Positions 32,658-42,499 of a stretch of DNA of 43,973 nucleotides are shown piece after piece. The position numbers and the translations under genes were made by a program. The stretch is from NCBI GenBank assembly GCA_038209965.1, contig JBBQXF010000028.1, positions 1 through 43,973 of the forward strand. Direction: 5' to 3'. Position 1 is the stretch's first letter, and every line of letters starts with the position of its first letter. The stretch comes from JALONO01 sp038209965. Lineage in GTDB: Bacteria; Bacteroidota; Bacteroidia; Cytophagales; Thermoflexibacteraceae. The notes beneath the pieces are model-generated. The model was not told where the DNA came from, made no database searches, and was given only the letters and a program-made list of their open reading frames with translations.

Positions 32658-34208
32658 TTAAGCCACTTGATATTCTGCCATGCGCAACATGTACAACACC
32701 AGGGAATCCAGTTTCATTTTCACGCTCGCCCGGCGGACGGCGTTGGTGGGCGTGCGGAGGAACTCGTTCCATTCCAGCGTCCAGTCGTAGCGCGGGTTGC
32801 CACCAGTGATCAACACTTGATCGATCAGGAAATCTTTCTGAACCTTGGAAAGATCGGTGGCAAAGAGAATCTCATCCAAATAATCCACGAATGCTTCGGG
32901 ATCGCCAGCATTGGGGGCCGACTGGGCTACGGTAATCGAGTCAATGCCCAACCGGTTGGTTCCGACCCGCTGGTTGCCCGTCACCATCACATCGGTAAAG
33001 GAGTTGCGCAACGTGAGGGTGGTGGAACTGATCCAGATGTCATAAAAACCAGTATCATAATAAGGTCGCCACCCAAACACCGTGGGTTGATCCAAAATGT
33101 CCATTTGCTGTTCGCGGGACCGTTGCCAGGCGTAGTTAGTGTATTGATAGAACGCCGCAGTCTGAGTGGCCATGTCGGGCACGACTTGGCCAAACATCCG
33201 AAACGTGCCCAACACCAGTTCCATTGGCGATTTGATGATCGAGGCCCGGACATTGCGGTCATAAAAATGCTCGCTCTGGAACAGGGCCGCCAGTACGGGC
33301 TTGATCTCATACCGACCATCCCGCATGATCTTGGCCAGCGGTTCAATAAATTCCCGTTCTACTTGGGGAGTAATGTCAGAATTGATGAACCAACGGTAAA
33401 GTTTACGGCAAATAAAGCGGGCGGTTTCTGGCTGGCGCAGGATCATGTCCACCAGCTCGCCCAGTTCCACCTCACCAGCGGTGGCATCGCGCCGGCCCTT
33501 GATCAGGGTGTTTTGGTAAGAGGCAGAAAACTGCTTGTCGGCGGCGTCGTGGAGGTTAGTGGTAAAACTGGTCGTAATGTCAGGGGTGGTGGTGACGCGG
33601 TAGCCCGCTACCCGCCAGCCAGTCAGTACCCGGGCGGCGGCTAGCACATCGTCTTCGGTGTAATTGCCCCGGCCAATGGTAAACAATTCTTGGAGTTCCC
33701 GGGCATAGTTTTGGTTGGGACGGCCAGCCACGTTGGAGTTTCCGTTCAGATAAAGCAGCATGGCCGCATCTTTGGTGATCTCGACCACCAGCGTGCGGAA
33801 ATTGCCAAGGGCATTGCGCCGGATCAAGTCCAGTTGGCGATACATGAACCGCGCATCATTAACGGTGGAAAGGGACGACACAAAATGGTTTTGCCAAAAC
33901 AGCACCATCTTTTCCGACACGGTGTTCTGTGCCGCCATTAAGCCGGTCCACCAACCCTTGAGCGAGTTGATGCGGCTTCCCTCATCGGTATCAATAAATG
34001 GCAAGTTGTGCCAAGTCCGCCCTTCGGTGGGGTGAAGGGGGCCGGGGGGAATCGGTTGATTGGCCAGCAAGTTGGGAACCCCTATACTGGCCCTAAAACC
34101 GGTGTAATTGCGGATTTGCGCGGGGTTTGGCCCAAACGTTGCCCGCCGGAGCAGATGGGCCGATTCTGCGGCGGATAACGATCGGGTATAGGCATCAATC
34201 ATTGGCAT
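32658..34208 (-). CDS. DUF1800 family protein
   Basis: DUF1800 genes sit directly before DUF1501 genes in many bacteria, and the products are thought to work together at the cell surface. The 516-residue product has the family start SAAESAHLLRRATFGP, then WWTGLMAA, EKMVLFWQNHFV, LLYLNGNSN, QNYARELQELFTIGRGNYTEDDV and ARVLTGWR, and later FICRKLYRWFI and KSPMELVLGTFRMFG. No signal peptide is visible after the first ATG, and no sorting domain is present, so how it is exported is unclear; the true start may lie elsewhere. It is the first gene of the operon. Confidence 0.94.
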   Translation of the reverse strand: MPMIDAYTRSLSAAESAHLLRRATFGPNPAQIRNYTGFRASIGVPNLLANQPIPPGPLHPTEGRTWHNLPFIDTDEGSRINSLKGWWTGLMAAQNTVSEKMVLFWQNHFVSSLSTVNDARFMYRQLDLIRRNALGNFRTLVVEITKDAAMLLYLNGNSNVAGRPNQNYARELQELFTIGRGNYTEDDVLAAARVLTGWRVAGYRVTTTPDITTSFTTNLHDAADKQFSASYQNTLIKGRRDATAGEVELGELVDMILRQPETARFICRKLYRWFINSDITPQVEREFIEPLAKIMRDGRYEIKPVLAALFQSEHFYDRNVRASIIKSPMELVLGTFRMFGQVVPDMATQTAAFYQYTNYAWQRSREQQMDILDQPTVFGWRPYYDTGFYDIWISSTTLTLRNSFTDVMVTGNQRVGTNRLGIDSITVAQSAPNAGDPEAFVDYLDEILFATDLSKVQKDFLIDQVLITGGNPRYDWTLEWNEFLRTPTNAVRRASVKMKLDSLVLYMLRMAEYQVA

Positions 34209-34463
34209 AAGTTTGAACGTTGGAAACGAGGAAAGACTGTTTTAGTTGCAACTTTAAAAAACATCTAAAATTAGGTAGATCAAACCGAAAAAAGTCAATT
34301 ACAAATAATTAAATTATGAAACCAATACATGGTGAATATTTCGTGGATGATCACGGTTGATTTTCCCCTCATTTTGCCGCAATCATTCCGCAAACTAAAT
34401 GCGTTTTCGGAGCAGTGTTAGGTCCGAACGAAAATCGATTCCTGTTGGATCCCAAAGTGTAAT

Positions 34464-35075
34464 CTATACATAAGTGGCTATCTCCCGCGCCAAGTTCTGC
34501 CGGGCGACCATCTCGTATTGATCGCTCAAGCGATGGAACAATTTTGCCCGCCCGAGGAACGATTCCAGCACCTTGCGGCGGCCAGGGCGATATACCAAAT
34601 CAGGGTACCAATGATATTCTTGGCGGATCTGTTGCACATATTGCTGGTAATCTGCTTGGCTGGATCCCAAAATGGCCAGATCAAAATCCAGAAAATAGGC
34701 CAGATCGGCATCTGGGATCAATAGCTCATGCCGCTTGGTGGCCAGAATAAACTGTTCTACTTTAACAACCTGACTTTTCGGGACATTGAGCAATGGCAGC
34801 TCGGCCCGGGCCAGTTCAGCACTTTTTTCTTCATTGTCGGAGCGCAAGGGCTGGTACACCGCATCATGGAACCAAATGGCCAAGGCCAAGGTCGGTTCAT
34901 CGGCGATCTGAGCCTTATACTGGGCCAAGAGATCCAACATGGCCGAAATATGGCCCAAGTTGTGGTAATATCGCCCTTGGGACTGATACTGTTCCACCAA
35001 ATTTTGCCCGATCCGCGCCTTTACCTGCCCATCGGCAGCGAAATTGTTCATCAAATTATTCCACTGATCCAGCAT
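34464..35075 (-). CDS. Predicted HD-type metal-dependent phosphohydrolase
   Basis: The 203-residue product has an HD-domain-like arrangement: RYYHNLGHI (His38, His42), LALAIWFHDAVYQP (His70, Asp71) and SDNEEKSA (79-86), as in proteins annotated predicted metal-dependent HD superfamily phosphohydrolase. The substrate is unknown; nucleotides are the usual guess. A third part with FLDFDLAILGS and LVYRPGRRKVLESFL is conserved in the same group. It is transcribed divergently from pheT with 114 bp between the starts. Confidence 0.88.
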   Translation of the reverse strand: MLDQWNNLMNNFAADGQVKARIGQNLVEQYQSQGRYYHNLGHISAMLDLLAQYKAQIADEPTLALAIWFHDAVYQPLRSDNEEKSAELARAELPLLNVPKSQVVKVEQFILATKRHELLIPDADLAYFLDFDLAILGSSQADYQQYVQQIRQEYHWYPDLVYRPGRRKVLESFLGRAKLFHRLSDQYEMVARQNLAREIATYV

Positions 35076-35149
35076 AAAGTCTGCACTTTGTTAATATCAA
35101 AAAACCTTCCAAATTTTGCCAACCCCCTTAGTTTTTGACCTACTTCCCT

Positions 35150-35157
35150 TAGTTTTG
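35150..35157 (+). promoter_or_regulatory. Bacteroidota-type -7 box (TAGTTTTG)
   Basis: Matches TAnnTTTG, 32 bp before the pheT ATG. A TTTG lies 12 bp upstream, shorter than canonical. No leader peptide or T-box-like structure was recognised. Confidence 0.4.
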
Positions 35158-35189
35158 CGAACTTAGGAATTTTTGACGGAAAAAAGATC

Positions 35190-37622
35190 ATGAATATTTC
35201 TTACCAGTGGCTCAAGGATTTCCTGCCTTTGGATCAGCCCGCCGAGGTAATCGGCAAACTGCTCACCTCATCGGGCTTGGAGGTGGAAGCCATTGAGCAA
35301 TACGAACCTATCAAAGGGGGGCTGCGGGGCGTGGTCGTGGGGGAAGTGCTCACTTGCGCCCGCCACCCCAATGCCGATAAACTGAGTCTTACTACGGTTG
35401 ATGTGGGTATTGGGGCCGCTGTGCCCATTGTGTGTGGCGCTCCCAACGTGGCGGCCGGGCAAAAAGTGCTCGTGGCCATGGTGGGGGCCACACTGTACCC
35501 CGGCGGCGGCGAACCACTGGTGATCAAAAAGGCCAAGATCCGGGGCGAAGCCTCCGAAGGCATGATTTGCGCCGAGGACGAACTTGGCTTGGGCGATTCG
35601 CACGCTGGCATTATGGTGCTAGACACCGTATTGCCCAACGGAACACCAGCGGCCAACTATTTGCACTTAATCACCGATGAAGTTTTTGTGATCGGCCTCA
35701 CCCCCAACCGGGCCGATGCCGCTTCGCACCTTGGCGTGGCCCGCGATCTAAAAGCGCAACTGGGCCTCGAGATGTCCCTGCCTTCGGTCGCTGATTTTAG
35801 GGTACATACTCAAGCCCCGCCTTTCAAGGTTATATTGGAAAACCCAACCGCTTGCCCCCGCTACACTGGTGTGACCATCACGGGGGTGCGCGTGGGCGAG
35901 TCGCCCGAGTGGCTGCAACACCGCCTCCGGGCCATTGGCCTGTCACCGATCAACAACATTGTGGATGTGACCAATTATGTGCTCCATGAACTGGGCCAAC
36001 CGCTCCACGCCTTTGATTTGGACCGGATCGCGGGCCAGCAGATCATCGTCAAAACCGTGCCCGAGGGCACGCCCTTTGTCACGTTGGACAAAGTGGAGCG
36101 CAAGCTAAAGGCCACCGATCTGATGATCTGCGATGGGGCCGGAAACCCGATGTGCATCGGTGGGGTGTTTGGGGGGCTTACTTCTGGGGTTACGGCCAGT
36201 ACCCAGCGCATTTTTCTGGAAAGTGCGTATTTTGATCCGGCCTCGATCCGGGCCAGTTCGCAGCACCACGGGCTCAAAACCGATGCCTCTTTCCGCTTTG
36301 AACGGGGCACCGACCCCAACGGCACGGTCTATGCCCTCCAGCGGGCCGCCCTGCTCATCCAAGCGGTGGCTGGCGGCGAGGTTGCCTCCGACATTGTCGA
36401 CCATTACCCCAGTCCAATCCCCCATCGGCACATTGTGGTCAAATACCAGCACATTGATCGCTTGATTGGCAAAAAAATTGAAAGATCCCGGATCAAATCG
36501 ATCCTCGAAAGTTTGGACATCGCCATTGTGGGCGAAGATGCCGAGTCGTTGAGTTTGTCGGTGCCGCCCTATCGCGTGGATGTGACCCAAACGGCGGATA
36601 TCGTGGAAGAAATCTTACGGATCTACGGCTTTGAAAACGTGGAGCTGGCTGACAAAATGGGGGCTGATTTTTTGGCCGAGTTTCCCGATCGCGATGAATG
36701 GAAGCTGAAAATGGAACTGGGCCGGATGCTGGCCGGGGCCGGTTTCAGCGAAATCCTGACCAATTCGTTGACCAAGGCCGAGTATGCGGCGGCGTTGCCC
36801 TCACTGGGCCAAGGTGGCAATGTGGAAATGCTCAACAAACTCAGCAACGAGCAGGCAGTACTCCGGCAAAGTATGCTGTTTTCGGGCTTGGAGGTGATTG
36901 CCCACAACTTGAACCGGAGACAAAAGGACTTGAAATTTTTTGACTTTGGTAAAACCTATCACAAAGCTACCAAAGAAGATGGGAGCAATAGTTATCAAGA
37001 ATACGAAAAACTGGCCCTGTTTGTCACTGGCAATCAGCAAAGCGAAACTTGGCAAACCAAAACCGAAAAAGCTAGTTTTTACACCCTGTCCGGTGCAGTG
37101 CAAAAAGTGTTGCAAAAACTTGGGGTGGTCGGCTACCAGCCAGTCGATAGCCGCTTTGATGGATTGGCTTATGGACTCGACTGGGTGCTCAATAAACGCG
37201 ACATTGTAAGGTTGGGCTTGGTGAAGCCGGCCTTGGCTAAAATGTTGGATATCAAGCAAGAAGTTTTTTATGCGGAGATTGATTGGCAATATTTGGTGAG
37301 TAAGTTCAAATCGCGCAATGTGTATCGCGACTTGCCCAAATATCCCGAAGTACGCCGCGATCTTTCACTGGTATTAGATCAATCGGTTAGTTTTGAGGAA
37401 ATCAAAAAACTAGCTTTTCAGACCGAAAAAACTTTATTGAAGCAAATCAATGTATTTGATGTGTATGAAGGTGAAAATCTGGGGATTGGCAAGAAATCCT
37501 ATTCGGTGCATTTTACTTTGCTGGATACCGAAAAGACCTTGACCGATGATGTAATCGACAAAACAATGGATAAGTTAATGGCGGTTTTTGCCCAGCAATT
37601 GCAAGCCATCATTCGCAAATAA
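35190..37622 (+). CDS. pheT: Phenylalanine--tRNA ligase beta subunit
   Basis: Beta subunit of the (alpha-beta)2 phenylalanyl-tRNA synthetase. The 810-residue product has all parts in order: an N-terminal tRNA-binding EMAP-like domain (about 40-150, GEVLTCARHPNADKLSLTTVD, MICAEDELGLG), then B3/4 editing (INNIVDVTNYVLHELGQPLHAFD, DASFRFERGTDPNGT). The B5 domain (about 405-475) and core domain with EEILRIYGFENV follow, and the C-terminal ferredoxin-fold anticodon domain (YRDLPKYPEVRRDLSL, VHFTLLDTEKTLTD). The pheS gene is not adjacent. A strong terminator follows, so it is transcribed alone. Confidence 0.97.
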   Translation: MNISYQWLKDFLPLDQPAEVIGKLLTSSGLEVEAIEQYEPIKGGLRGVVVGEVLTCARHPNADKLSLTTVDVGIGAAVPIVCGAPNVAAGQKVLVAMVGATLYPGGGEPLVIKKAKIRGEASEGMICAEDELGLGDSHAGIMVLDTVLPNGTPAANYLHLITDEVFVIGLTPNRADAASHLGVARDLKAQLGLEMSLPSVADFRVHTQAPPFKVILENPTACPRYTGVTITGVRVGESPEWLQHRLRAIGLSPINNIVDVTNYVLHELGQPLHAFDLDRIAGQQIIVKTVPEGTPFVTLDKVERKLKATDLMICDGAGNPMCIGGVFGGLTSGVTASTQRIFLESAYFDPASIRASSQHHGLKTDASFRFERGTDPNGTVYALQRAALLIQAVAGGEVASDIVDHYPSPIPHRHIVVKYQHIDRLIGKKIERSRIKSILESLDIAIVGEDAESLSLSVPPYRVDVTQTADIVEEILRIYGFENVELADKMGADFLAEFPDRDEWKLKMELGRMLAGAGFSEILTNSLTKAEYAAALPSLGQGGNVEMLNKLSNEQAVLRQSMLFSGLEVIAHNLNRRQKDLKFFDFGKTYHKATKEDGSNSYQEYEKLALFVTGNQQSETWQTKTEKASFYTLSGAVQKVLQKLGVVGYQPVDSRFDGLAYGLDWVLNKRDIVRLGLVKPALAKMLDIKQEVFYAEIDWQYLVSKFKSRNVYRDLPKYPEVRRDLSLVLDQSVSFEEIKKLAFQTEKTLLKQINVFDVYEGENLGIGKKSYSVHFTLLDTEKTLTDDVIDKTMDKLMAVFAQQLQAIIRK

Positions 37623-37674
37623 GTAGTTTTACGGTCGCCTCACCTTGCGCGGGCCGAATTTTCCCCTTACTCCA

Positions 37675-37720
37675 AAACCAACAATGGCGGCCCGTTTGGG
37701 TCGCCATTGTTGGTTTTTTA
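37675..37720. terminator. Bidirectional intrinsic terminator
   Basis: A 20-bp stem with one G·T pair (37675-37694 with 37699-37718), a GTTT loop and T-run to 37720, between pheT and the convergent susD gene. Confidence 0.9.
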
Positions 37721-37732
37721 CTACTCAAAGCA

Positions 37733-39067
37733 TTAATACCCGGGATTTTGGACCAAGTTGGGATTGGCCTGCAAATCGATGATGGGCAGAGGCATGAGCA
37801 GTCGGCTGGCATTGGGGATGCTCAGCACTGCTTGGGCCCGGCCCGTGCGCACGAGGTCGTACCAGCGGTGGGGCTCAAACGGAAACTCCACCCGCCGCTC
37901 CTCTTCCACCGCCCGCAACAGGGCTTCGGGGCTTTGGGCAGCGTTGTTGGTGGGGGTATCGGCGCGGGTCCGCACTGCATTTAGATCGGCCAGTCCGCCA
38001 TTGATGTTGTTCTGGCGGGCCCGTGCCTCAGCCCGGATCAAGTACATTTCCGCAATGCGCATGATGTAACTGGGATCATCGTCGGTAGCGGCCCGAAAAT
38101 ACATGTTGCAAATGCCCAAGTTGTTTGTGCCCCGCACCGCCGCTGATCGGCTGCCGCCCACGTTGGGATCGCGCAGCAAGCCCATCACTGCTTCGGATGG
38201 GCCCCATTCATACCGGCCACCATCGGCACTGGGCAGCCAGAAAAAGTTGTGGCTATTTTGGTCGGCATTGTTGAAGGCCAACTCGAAAATCGATTCGCGG
38301 GTATTGAGGTTGGTATAGAAGTTGGCGTAGGGCCGCACCAGTTCATACGACGGATCGCTGATGAGCAAAGTGGCGAACCGCTCAGCATCGGCCCATTGCT
38401 GGCGATACAAGTGGTAGCGTGCCCGCAAGGCCCGGACTGTTTTGCGGGTGGCCCGGTTGCGGTTCAAGTTGTCGGACAGTTGGTTTTCGGCCTCGGTCAG
38501 GTCGTTGAGCACTTGGGTCCAAACTAGCTCGGGAGCTGCCCGGCTCACCCGGGCCGATTCGTCGATGCCCCGAGTGGGAGTAGTGACGATCGGGGCCGCG
38601 CCCCAAGTGCGCACGAGGTCAAAGTAGCACAATGCCCGGATAAATCGGGCTTCACCCACCAGTTGGTTCTTCTCAGCATCGGTAAAACCGGGAGCATTGA
38701 GCGACGGCACTACGGCGATGACGTTGTTGGCTTGGTTGATCGAGCGGTAGATGCCCGTCCAGGCCAGCAAGATGGTCTGGTTATCGGCAATGACGGCCCG
38801 CTGGTTGAACTGCGAATAGAAATTGAGCGAACCGCGCCATACCACATTGTCACCCGAGAGGTAGCCAATGCTCTGAAAATCAAAGCCATAGTAGGCGTTG
38901 CGCTGCAACTGGCTGTAGAGGCCCGCCACGGCGGTGTTGGCACTGTTCTCGTCGATGATGGCCAAGCTCTCATCGATCTGGAGTTCAGGCTGCTGATCGA
39001 GCACGTTGCAGGCCGAAGCCAGCCACAACGCACCACAAGCAATATAAATGGAAAGTCTTTTGCGCAT
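37733..39067 (-). CDS. SusD/RagB family nutrient-binding outer membrane lipoprotein
   Basis: SusD proteins form the lid over their SusC partner and capture glycans, peptides or other ligands at the cell surface. The 444-residue product has a lipobox (LASAC, Cys20), then NVLDQQPELQIDE, a TPR-rich region (GEARFIRALCYFDLVRTWG, VRALRARYHLYRQQWADAE) and the C-terminal RIAEMYLIRAEARARQ and VEEERRVEFPFEPHRWYDLVRTG typical of the family. The gene follows susC by 47 bp in one operon. No glycosidase gene is nearby, so the substrate is unknown. Confidence 0.96.
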   Translation of the reverse strand: MRKRLSIYIACGALWLASACNVLDQQPELQIDESLAIIDENSANTAVAGLYSQLQRNAYYGFDFQSIGYLSGDNVVWRGSLNFYSQFNQRAVIADNQTILLAWTGIYRSINQANNVIAVVPSLNAPGFTDAEKNQLVGEARFIRALCYFDLVRTWGAAPIVTTPTRGIDESARVSRAAPELVWTQVLNDLTEAENQLSDNLNRNRATRKTVRALRARYHLYRQQWADAERFATLLISDPSYELVRPYANFYTNLNTRESIFELAFNNADQNSHNFFWLPSADGGRYEWGPSEAVMGLLRDPNVGGSRSAAVRGTNNLGICNMYFRAATDDDPSYIMRIAEMYLIRAEARARQNNINGGLADLNAVRTRADTPTNNAAQSPEALLRAVEEERRVEFPFEPHRWYDLVRTGRAQAVLSIPNASRLLMPLPIIDLQANPNLVQNPGY

Positions 39068-39114
39068 TTTGGGTATCCGGTTAAAGTGGTTGGAACAAAC
39101 AAAAGTTGGCGGAT

Positions 39115-42100
39115 CTAGAAGGACAGGTTGAAGCCAAACTGAATGGTTCTGGGTTGGGGCATGGTCATCAGATCCACGCCACGCACCAAGGCATTGTCAC
39201 CGGCCGAGTTCACCTCTGGGTCCAGGCCCGTGTACTTGGTGATAGTGAGCAGGTTGGTGGCCATTACATACACCCGCAAGTTGCTGATGTAGATTTTCTG
39301 CAACATTTCCCGGGGGAGGGTATAGCCGAGCGTTACATTGCGCAGGCGGAGGAATGAGCCATCTTCCAGCGCACGGTTGGTGAACAAGTTGTAGTTGTTC
39401 CCAACGGCGGTTAGGCGAGGTACATCGGTCACTTGGCCGGGGGTGGTCCAGCGTTCCAATTGCTTGGGGTAGAAATTGAAGTTGCCCCGGGTGCCGCCGT
39501 GCTCCAAGAAAAAGCGGTTCCAGTTGAGCAGTTTGGCCCCATATTCAAAGTTGATGAACATGTTGAAATCAAACCCCTTGTAGGTGATGGTGTTGTTGAT
39601 CCCGCCGAAGAACCCGGGCCAGTTGTTGCCCACAATTTTGCGGTCGGCCACGGTGATATTGCCATCGCCGTTCACGTCTTCATAGATGGCTTCGCCCGTT
39701 TGGGGGTTCACCCCGGTTTGGTTCCAGAGCCAAAATGAATACATGGGCACTCCTTCTTCCAAACGGGTCAGCTCACGGGTGTACTGCACAATGGGCGCGG
39801 GCATGCGCTCGATCTTGTTCACATTGCGGGCAATGTTGAACGAGGTGGTCCAGCGGAAATCGTCGTTGGAGATGTTGGTGCTGGTCACGGAAAGCTCAAC
39901 GCCCCGGTTGCTCATTTCGCCAAAATTTTGGGTGATGGATTCAAAACCGGTAGTGCGGGGCACGGGCACGTTGAGCAGCAGACCAGTGGTGTATTTGCTG
40001 TAAACATTGGCATCGAAGACAAAGCGGCCGTCCAAGATGCCAAAATCGACCCCGATGTTCCACTGGCGGGTCGTTTCCCAGGAAAGTTCAGGGTTGGCCA
40101 ATTGTGAAGGGGCGACCCCAGGCTGGCCCAGGTAGTTGGCGTTGTTGTTGATGTCCACCGTGCCAATGCCACCGCCCCACAGCCCGCGCGAGGCAAAATC
40201 GCCAATGCCGTTTTGGTTGCCGGTCAGGCCATAGCTGGCCCGCAGTTTGAGCTCGCTGATCCACTCGGCTTTGTCCAAGAAGGCTTCTTCGCCCGCGCGC
40301 CAAGCCACACCCACGGAGGGGAAAAAGCCGCGCTGCTTGTTGGCCCCGAAGCGCGAGGAAGCATCAGATCGGGCACTCGCATCGATCAAATACTTGCCCC
40401 GGTAACCGTAGCCGATCCGGCCAAAGAAGGAGGTAAGGCCGTTCATGGTGCCGTTGGAATTGCCAGATTGGATGGCGGAAGAAGCAATGCGGCGAAAAGA
40501 ATTGTTGGGGAAGTTGTTGCCAGTAAGGGAGGTGCGCTCAAACTTGTTCTCCTGCAATGTATTGCCAATCAATGCACTAAAGCTATGTTCGCCAAAGGTT
40601 TTGTTATAATTGAGCGTTTGTTCGTTGATCCACGTGATGTCGCGGGTGAGATCAGAAGTGGCCCGGCCCTGTCCGCCCGACTGCCCGGCGTTTAGTTGGG
40701 TGCTGAAATAGTTGTTTTCGTAGAAATCGTTGAAATCCAAGCTCCAGCTCGTCTTAAAGGTCAGCCCCTCAATGATTTGCCACTCGGCATTGACATTGCC
40801 GATGAGGCGCGTGCCCACTGAATTGAAATTGACTTCCCGGAAACCGGCCACCGAATTCTCGAACAGCGAAAAGCGCGGATCGCGAGCATAAGTGCCATCG
40901 TCGTTGAAAATGGGGGCCAGGGCGGGGATGAATGCCGATGCCCCCAAAACCCCATTGATGTTGTTGTCGTTTTGGCCCAAGTTCCGGTTGGTGCGGGCAA
41001 AAGTGGTGCTGATCCCAAATTTGAACTTTTTGCTTACTATGTGATCAATGTTGATCCGGGCACTGGCCCGTTGGAAAACTGAAGGCTTGACGATGGCTTC
41101 TTGGCGAAAGATAGAACCGCCCACATAAAAAGTGGTCTTTTCGTTGCCCCCGGTTACATTGAGGTCAATGTTATCGGTCGGTGCCGTCTGGAAAATGCCA
41201 TTTTCCCCAGTGAAACGATCAAAAGTCGGCAACTGTTCAGGATTGGGATAGGGAACAGCGGGGTTGAGTGGAGCCTGGTTGAGCCGGGCGCGGTCGGCGT
41301 TGGTATTGGCCCGGGCCTCGTTTTGCAAGAGGCCAAATGTGGGGCCATTCACTATTTCGGGCAGTTTTTGGGCCGTGGAGAACCCTTTGTAGTAGCCCAA
41401 ATTGACCTTGGTGCCACTGTTGAGCTTGCCGCGCTTGGTGGTAATAATCACCACGCCATTGGCGCCCCGTGCCCCGTAAATGGCGGTGGCATTGGCATCT
41501 TTGAGCACTTCCATCGACGCAATGTCGGCTGGGTTCAAGTCGGCAATGGGGTTGGTCACTTGCCCGCCCAGGCCAGTGTTGGACAGGTTGGAGTTGTTCA
41601 TGAACACCCCGTCCACGATGTAGAGGGGGTCATTGTTAGCCGTGATGGAGGTGGTGCCGCGCACCCGCACGAATATGCCGCCGCCGGGCGTGCCAGATTG
41701 TGCCCCGATCTGCACCCCGGAGGCGCGGCCCTGCAGCAACTGGTCGGCACTGGCCACGGGCATATCGCGCAGTTCCTTGGCCGATATGGAAGCAATGGAA
41801 CTGGTCACCATGCGCCGATCCTGCTCACCGTAGCCCACAATCACGATTTCGGTCATGGTTTTGCTGTCGGGGGCCAAGGTGAGGTCGATTGTGCTGCGGT
41901 TGCCCACCTCAATTTCCTGGGTCAGGAAACCGATTGAACTAAAAACCAGCACAGTGGCCCCGGCCGGCAAGTTGAGCCGATAACTTCCGGTGGCATCGGT
42001 GGCAGTGCCGGCGGTGGAACCTTTTACCAGCACGTTTACCCCGGGCAAGGGCGAATTATCCTCTCCCGAGAGCACTTTGCCCGAAATGGCCCGCTGGGCA

Positions 42101-42162
42101 TGGGCTGCTGAAGCCCCCAGACCAAGCAACACCAACAAAAAACATTGTAACATTTTTTTCAT
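39115..42162 (-). CDS. SusC/RagA family TonB-linked outer membrane receptor
   Basis: Imports the ligand captured by the SusD partner, powered by TonB. The 1015-residue product has a signal peptide (residues 4-22) and a carboxypeptidase-regulatory-like domain (ISGKVLSGEDNSPLPGVNVLVKG). A plug with the SusC signature (LLQGRASGVQIGAQSGTPGG, VRVRGTTSI, PLYIVDGV) follows, and a long barrel ending QFGFNLSF with the terminal aromatic required for assembly. ANATAIYGARGANGVVIITT is another SusC hallmark. The signal ends in AAHAQRA. It is the first gene of the susC-susD operon. Confidence 0.97.
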   Translation of the reverse strand: MKKMLQCFLLVLLGLGASAAHAQRAISGKVLSGEDNSPLPGVNVLVKGSTAGTATDATGSYRLNLPAGATVLVFSSIGFLTQEIEVGNRSTIDLTLAPDSKTMTEIVIVGYGEQDRRMVTSSIASISAKELRDMPVASADQLLQGRASGVQIGAQSGTPGGGIFVRVRGTTSITANNDPLYIVDGVFMNNSNLSNTGLGGQVTNPIADLNPADIASMEVLKDANATAIYGARGANGVVIITTKRGKLNSGTKVNLGYYKGFSTAQKLPEIVNGPTFGLLQNEARANTNADRARLNQAPLNPAVPYPNPEQLPTFDRFTGENGIFQTAPTDNIDLNVTGGNEKTTFYVGGSIFRQEAIVKPSVFQRASARINIDHIVSKKFKFGISTTFARTNRNLGQNDNNINGVLGASAFIPALAPIFNDDGTYARDPRFSLFENSVAGFREVNFNSVGTRLIGNVNAEWQIIEGLTFKTSWSLDFNDFYENNYFSTQLNAGQSGGQGRATSDLTRDITWINEQTLNYNKTFGEHSFSALIGNTLQENKFERTSLTGNNFPNNSFRRIASSAIQSGNSNGTMNGLTSFFGRIGYGYRGKYLIDASARSDASSRFGANKQRGFFPSVGVAWRAGEEAFLDKAEWISELKLRASYGLTGNQNGIGDFASRGLWGGGIGTVDINNNANYLGQPGVAPSQLANPELSWETTRQWNIGVDFGILDGRFVFDANVYSKYTTGLLLNVPVPRTTGFESITQNFGEMSNRGVELSVTSTNISNDDFRWTTSFNIARNVNKIERMPAPIVQYTRELTRLEEGVPMYSFWLWNQTGVNPQTGEAIYEDVNGDGNITVADRKIVGNNWPGFFGGINNTITYKGFDFNMFINFEYGAKLLNWNRFFLEHGGTRGNFNFYPKQLERWTTPGQVTDVPRLTAVGNNYNLFTNRALEDGSFLRLRNVTLGYTLPREMLQKIYISNLRVYVMATNLLTITKYTGLDPEVNSAGDNALVRGVDLMTMPQPRTIQFGFNLSF

Positions 42163-42437
42163 GGAATGTGAAATTTAAAATTTAATTAAAATTGCGATGG
42201 GCTGTACTTTGAATGGAAAAAAATTTAACTATTTTTCTCATTTAAACGCTTGACTACTAACTATTTGAGCCTCTTCAAAATAACCTAACCAGTCTATTCG
42301 CGGTACATTGCCCAAAAGTTTACTTAGCCGATCAATCTACCGGCCACCTCGAGTGGTTAAATGAGTCGCTAAAGTGCAATAAATTATAGGAAAAACCAAA
42401 TAGACGGACACAAAACAGCCATTGACCCATAAAAATG
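42163..42437. other. AT-rich upstream region of the susC operon
   Basis: About 275 bp, AT-rich, likely to hold the operon promoter, but no clean minus-strand TAnnTTTG box or operator repeat was found. No ECF sigma or anti-sigma gene is in view beside this operon. Confidence 0.4.
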
Positions 42438-42475
42438 GAACAGCGGCCTCTTTTTTTCAAAGATGGCCGCTGTTC
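42438..42475 (-). terminator. Probable intrinsic terminator of gpmI
   Basis: An 11-bp stem (42438-42448 with 42465-42475) with 16-nt loop, 24 bp after the gpmI stop; on the minus strand a short T-run (about five) follows the stem. Confidence 0.65.
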
Positions 42476-42499
42476 TGCCCCGGTATCGCGCGATGCTGC

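Noticed and set aside
35076..35189. T-box or leader-peptide attenuator before pheT
   Set aside because: The gap is only 114 bp, with no phenylalanine-rich short frame and no T-box-like motif.
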